Assembly: GCF_022699665.1 (NCBI RefSeq)
Contig: NZ_JALDNB010000003.1
Location: 372,001-436,000 of the forward strand
Direction of reading: 5' to 3'
Length of the DNA stretch: 64,000 nt
From: Chryseobacterium aahli
GTDB taxonomy: Bacteria; Bacteroidota; Bacteroidia; Flavobacteriales; Weeksellaceae
How positions within the stretch are numbered: position 1 is the first letter of the stretch; every line of letters starts with the position of its first letter. Under the pieces are notes generated by a model. It was not told the origin of the DNA. It saw only the letters and a list, made by a program, of their open reading frames with translations, and did not search any database. The position numbers were made by a program, and so were the translations under genes. Positions 61,601 to 64,000 of the stretch are shown here, in pieces.

Positions 61601-62398
61601 TTATAAAATAAATTGCCCTTCAAGTACGGTTACTGCTTCTCCTAAAATTGAAACGTTGTTCTGTAAAAGTTCAGTACTCATTGTTCCCGTTCTCAACGAC
61701 GATTGATAAGCATTCAATTTTGTTTTATTCAATTTTGTTGCCCAATATTTTGTCAAAAAAGTTTGAATACTGCCAGTTACTGGGTCTTCATTGGTTCCAG
61801 CCCAAGGCCAAAAATATCTGTAATGAAAATCAAAATTTTCATTGTCAGAAACGGCTGTTACTAAAACACCGTTTATTCCTGTATAGGAATTTATCAATGC
61901 TGCAAAATCAGGTTTCAAATTTGATAATTTTATTGCATTTTTAATTTCGATTAAAATTATTTTATTATTAGTATTGTATCTTGTATTTACAATTTCAGAG
62001 ATTCCAAGTGCGTCTAGCATCTTTTGAGGTACTTCTATTTCTTCAGTTTCATAAACAGGAAATTGCATTTTTATTTTATTCTCCACTTTCTCAATAAACA
62101 GTTCAACATTGTTACTGTTGATGAATTTTATTGTATCAAATGAGGTTGTGTCGAAAACAATTTTTGATGATGCTAATGTTGCGTGTCCACATAATGGAAT
62201 TTCAATCTTTGGTGTAAAAAATCTTATGCTATATGTATTGTCCGTGATTTGTTTTATAAATGCAGTTTCAGAAAAACCTATTTCTGAGGCAATGCTTTGC
62301 ATAGTTGCATTATTCAAATCGCTTTCGGCAATACATACCGCAGCAGGATTTCCTTTGAATTTTTGATTAGTAAAAGAATCTACAAAATATGTTTTCAT
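61601..62398 (-). CDS. PhzF family isomerase/epimerase
   Basis: I start at the ATG at 62398 (265 residues, MKTYFVDSFTNQKFKGNPAAV), the standard PhzF opening. The catalytic glutamate is E44 in IGFSETAF; LCGHATLASS and the C-terminal EDPVTGSIQ are both present. PhzF proteins isomerise small metabolites such as dihydro-3-hydroxyanthranilate; most bacterial members have unknown substrates. A 46-residue frame ends 4 bp before it. Confidence 0.92.
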   Translation of the reverse strand: MKTYFVDSFTNQKFKGNPAAVCIAESDLNNATMQSIASEIGFSETAFIKQITDNTYSIRFFTPKIEIPLCGHATLASSKIVFDTTSFDTIKFINSNNVELFIEKVENKIKMQFPVYETEEIEVPQKMLDALGISEIVNTRYNTNNKIILIEIKNAIKLSNLKPDFAALINSYTGINGVLVTAVSDNENFDFHYRYFWPWAGTNEDPVTGSIQTFLTKYWATKLNKTKLNAYQSSLRTGTMSTELLQNNVSILGEAVTVLEGQFIL

Positions 62399-62402
62399 TT
62401 CT

Positions 62403-62543
62403 TTATTTTTTTTGTGCATTTTCAATGATGTTCAGGTTGACACACTCGTTTCCCTCTAACGTTTTTTTAGCGGATAGTTGAATGAGGTTTCCAATTTCAT
62501 CATCTTTTAAAACATTGAAGGTTTTAAGGTCATTTTTTATCAT
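62403..62543 (-). CDS. Small 46-residue protein upstream of the PhzF gene
   Basis: A complete frame from ATG (62543) to TAA (62403) encodes MIKNDLKTFNVLKDDEIGNL and a helix rich in N, K and E, ending ENAQKK. It fits tightly between the LysE stop (62546) and the PhzF start (62398) on the same strand, which favours a coupled small gene. No family recognised; it could also be a fragment of a larger lost gene. Confidence 0.4.
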   Translation of the reverse strand: MIKNDLKTFNVLKDDEIGNLIQLSAKKTLEGNECVNLNIIENAQKK

Positions 62544-62545
62544 TA

Positions 62546-63181
62546 CTATTTAGCTTTTGACAAAGCCATTTTAATTGCAAGTCCGGTTAAAATACTTGCC
62601 ATAAACCATTTTTGTACTTTTACCCAAGAAGGTTTTTGGGCAAAAAATAGTGCCACCCTCGAGGCTGTTAGTACAATAATAAAGTTGATTGTAAAACTAA
62701 TTACAACTTGTACTACCCCAAGTTGTAAACTCTGCGTCATTATAGAACCATATTCTGTCTTGATGAACTGCGGAAAAAAGGATAAATAAAATACTGCAAC
62801 TTTCGGATTGAGCACATTTGTTAAAAAACCAGTGCTGAATAGTTTGCCAGGCTTATCGTAAGGCAAGTCTTTGTTTGTTTCAAAAATATTTTTGCTGTTT
62901 GGTTTTATTGCCTGATAAGCTAAGTACAAAAGATAAATAACGCCTAATGATTTCAATGTTGTATAAGCAAATGGTACCGCAAAAAGTACCGCAGTAAGCC
63001 CAAAGGAAACCATAACGATATGAAACATAAAACCAAAAACAACGCCTGCCAACGAAATTAGACCAGCCTTTCTGCCTTGCGTTATAGAACGGGAAATCAA
63101 ATAAATCATATTCGGGCCCGGACTGATAACAAGTACCAAAGCAGATAGTGCAAAAATCAAAATGTCATTTAATGGAATCAT
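62546..63181 (-). CDS. LysE family translocator
   Basis: A 211-residue membrane protein with six helices. The N-terminal FALSALVLVISPGPNMIYLISRSITQGRKAGLISLAGVVFG motif is diagnostic of LysE/RhtB exporters; later NPKVAVFYLSFFPQF is also typical. It exports amino acids or derivatives. It precedes the PhzF gene on the same strand. Confidence 0.92.
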   Translation of the reverse strand: MIPLNDILIFALSALVLVISPGPNMIYLISRSITQGRKAGLISLAGVVFGFMFHIVMVSFGLTAVLFAVPFAYTTLKSLGVIYLLYLAYQAIKPNSKNIFETNKDLPYDKPGKLFSTGFLTNVLNPKVAVFYLSFFPQFIKTEYGSIMTQSLQLGVVQVVISFTINFIIVLTASRVALFFAQKPSWVKVQKWFMASILTGLAIKMALSKAK

Positions 63182-63295
63182 ATTTTAGTTTTGTATTTTA
63201 TAATGATTAGTATGTGTTTTCAGCTTTAAGCAGATGTACAATTAGAATTTTTTACGTCAAATTTAGTACAAAAGCTGAATTTATTCTGTATCAGT

Positions 63296-63523
63296 TTAAA
63301 TGGTTTTGTTTTCTTGTAAATATTTCATTGCTTCTGTTACTGCTTGTTTCGAATTCTTGGGACTGAAACCTAATTCTGTTCTCGCCTTTGTGATGTCAAA
63401 ATCTTGTTGAAGGCCAGAAAACATCGCAATATCTTTTGTACTCAACAAAGGTGCTTTGCCACTTATTTTGCTACCGATTTCCCAATGCGATCTTTTGTCG
63501 AATGCTTCTATATAGAAATTGAT
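63296..63523 (-). pseudogene. 5'-truncated NAD-dependent epimerase/reductase remnant
   Basis: 75 residues followed by TAA encode the C-terminal end of an extended SDR protein (HWEIGSKISGKAPLLSTKDIAM, FDITKARTELGFSPKNSKQAVTEAM). The Rossmann and catalytic parts are absent. The remnant is in the same frame as, and directly behind, the TAA at 63526-63524 that ends the next gene upstream, so a deletion or insertion joined the two. No start codon is available. Confidence 0.75.
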
Positions 63524-63997
63524 TTAGCAACAGCCTCCGCCAGGTTTGCACGTATTAGCACTATTAACAGGTAGTTCCGCCAAATTCTTTTTCAATTTTT
63601 CCGAAGGAATTCCGCAAGCATCCTGAGCAAGACAAGCAGTGGTCTTACTTTTCAGAACAAAAACTTTCCCATTGAACTCCAGATCATATTTGCCAATGGT
63701 ATTGCTTTGATATTCCACTTCGATCTCATTATTTTCAATCCCTAATTTTTCTTCAGAAAGTTTGATAATATTAAGCAGTTTTCCGGGTTTTAACCTGTGC
63801 TCATAGTCGTCTGCATTCCATAACTGGAAATTGACCACTGATTCTTCACGAATCACTCCGCCACAATCGATGAATTTTTTATTAATCTGTCCGACTTCCG
63901 TCACGTGGAAATGCTCAGGCACAAAAGTGCCGTCTTCCAATTGAAACTCTACATTCTCCAATGTTGATAAGATCTCTTTTATTTGTTCTAGTGTCAT
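63524..63997 (-). CDS. DUF6428-like protein with cysteine-rich tail
   Basis: A 157-residue soluble protein (MTLEQIKEILSTLENVEFQLEDGTFVPEHFHVTEVGQINKKFIDCGG) ending in TCKPGGGCC, with two more cysteines in CLAQDACGIP. I recognise the pattern of a protein found in arsenic-resistance operons of Bacteroidota, annotated DUF6428; the cysteine tail suits metal or metalloid binding. Other ars genes would lie to the right, outside the window. Downstream it runs into an epimerase remnant. Confidence 0.75.
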   Translation of the reverse strand: MTLEQIKEILSTLENVEFQLEDGTFVPEHFHVTEVGQINKKFIDCGGVIREESVVNFQLWNADDYEHRLKPGKLLNIIKLSEEKLGIENNEIEVEYQSNTIGKYDLEFNGKVFVLKSKTTACLAQDACGIPSEKLKKNLAELPVNSANTCKPGGGCC

Positions 63998-64000
63998 ATT

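Overview
The window looks like a chromosomal segment of a Bacteroidota member of the order Flavobacteriales, most like Chryseobacterium or a relative in the Weeksellaceae. The signs are low-GC DNA, promoters of the TTG-N19/21-TAnnTTTG type instead of sigma-70 boxes, a T9SS C-terminal sorting domain, SusC-type receptor modules, a GldA-like ABC ATPase, and the fused E1 alpha/beta ketoacid dehydrogenase typical of flavobacteria. I saw no rRNA, tRNA, CRISPR array, phage or transposase gene.

Layout. 1-8.8 kb: housekeeping genes (AIM24-like, queA, rlmN, polyprenyl diphosphate synthase, fused E1 dehydrogenase), with a four-helix-bundle (IVP-type) gene bracketed by inverted repeats between queA and rlmN. 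9-22.7 kb: a secreted papain-like protease diverges from an ECF sigma factor operon. The operon encodes an anti-sigma-like/TonB-plug/VWA fusion, a SusC-type barrel with no plug, a thioester alpha-2-macroglobulin with a TonB plug embedded in it, and a VWA lipoprotein. An 82-bp AACT tetranucleotide tract lies in the divergent promoter region. 22.7-26.6 kb: a GbsR/MarR regulator with small membrane proteins, a desaturase, an SRPBCC protein and a DUF2071 protein; one palindrome recurs three times here. 26.8-32.8 kb: exported carbohydrate enzymes (GH29 fucosidase, GH3 glucosidase with PA14, sorbosone-dehydrogenase-like lipoprotein). 33-46.6 kb: a 1074-residue exported protein of unknown function, lpdA, a T9SS cargo protein, PH-domain and patatin proteins, adenine deaminase, a GldA-like ATPase and small secreted or membrane proteins.

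46.7-58 kb: a stress and redox region. A LytTR response regulator and a hybrid histidine kinase could form a His-Asp-His-Asp relay (H248, D540, H678, D53). Three nearby promoters (oxdC-like operon, a 185-residue protein, dps) share the same architecture: two ACCGA half-sites 21 bp apart, then 35 bp to a TAGCTTTAC-like -7 box. This is the pattern expected for LytTR binding, so the regulator, its operators and a small regulon (bicupin, M17-N protein, YoaK, peroxiredoxin, DsbA-like protein, Dps) can be proposed from sequence alone. The region is rich in intergenic repeats, including two inverted copies of one element that bracket about 8 kb.

58-64 kb: an AraC-type membrane regulator, then a minus-strand run of small accessory enzymes (ClbS/DfsB, GNAT, FMN reductase, NTF2-like, PhzF, LysE). 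It ends in a 5'-truncated epimerase remnant fused in frame behind the stop codon of a DUF6428-like, cysteine-tailed protein.

The two observations I rate highest are the split TonB-receptor/macroglobulin/VWA locus (10.6-22.7 kb) and the three-promoter LytTR operator set (51.5, 52.5 and 57.3 kb).
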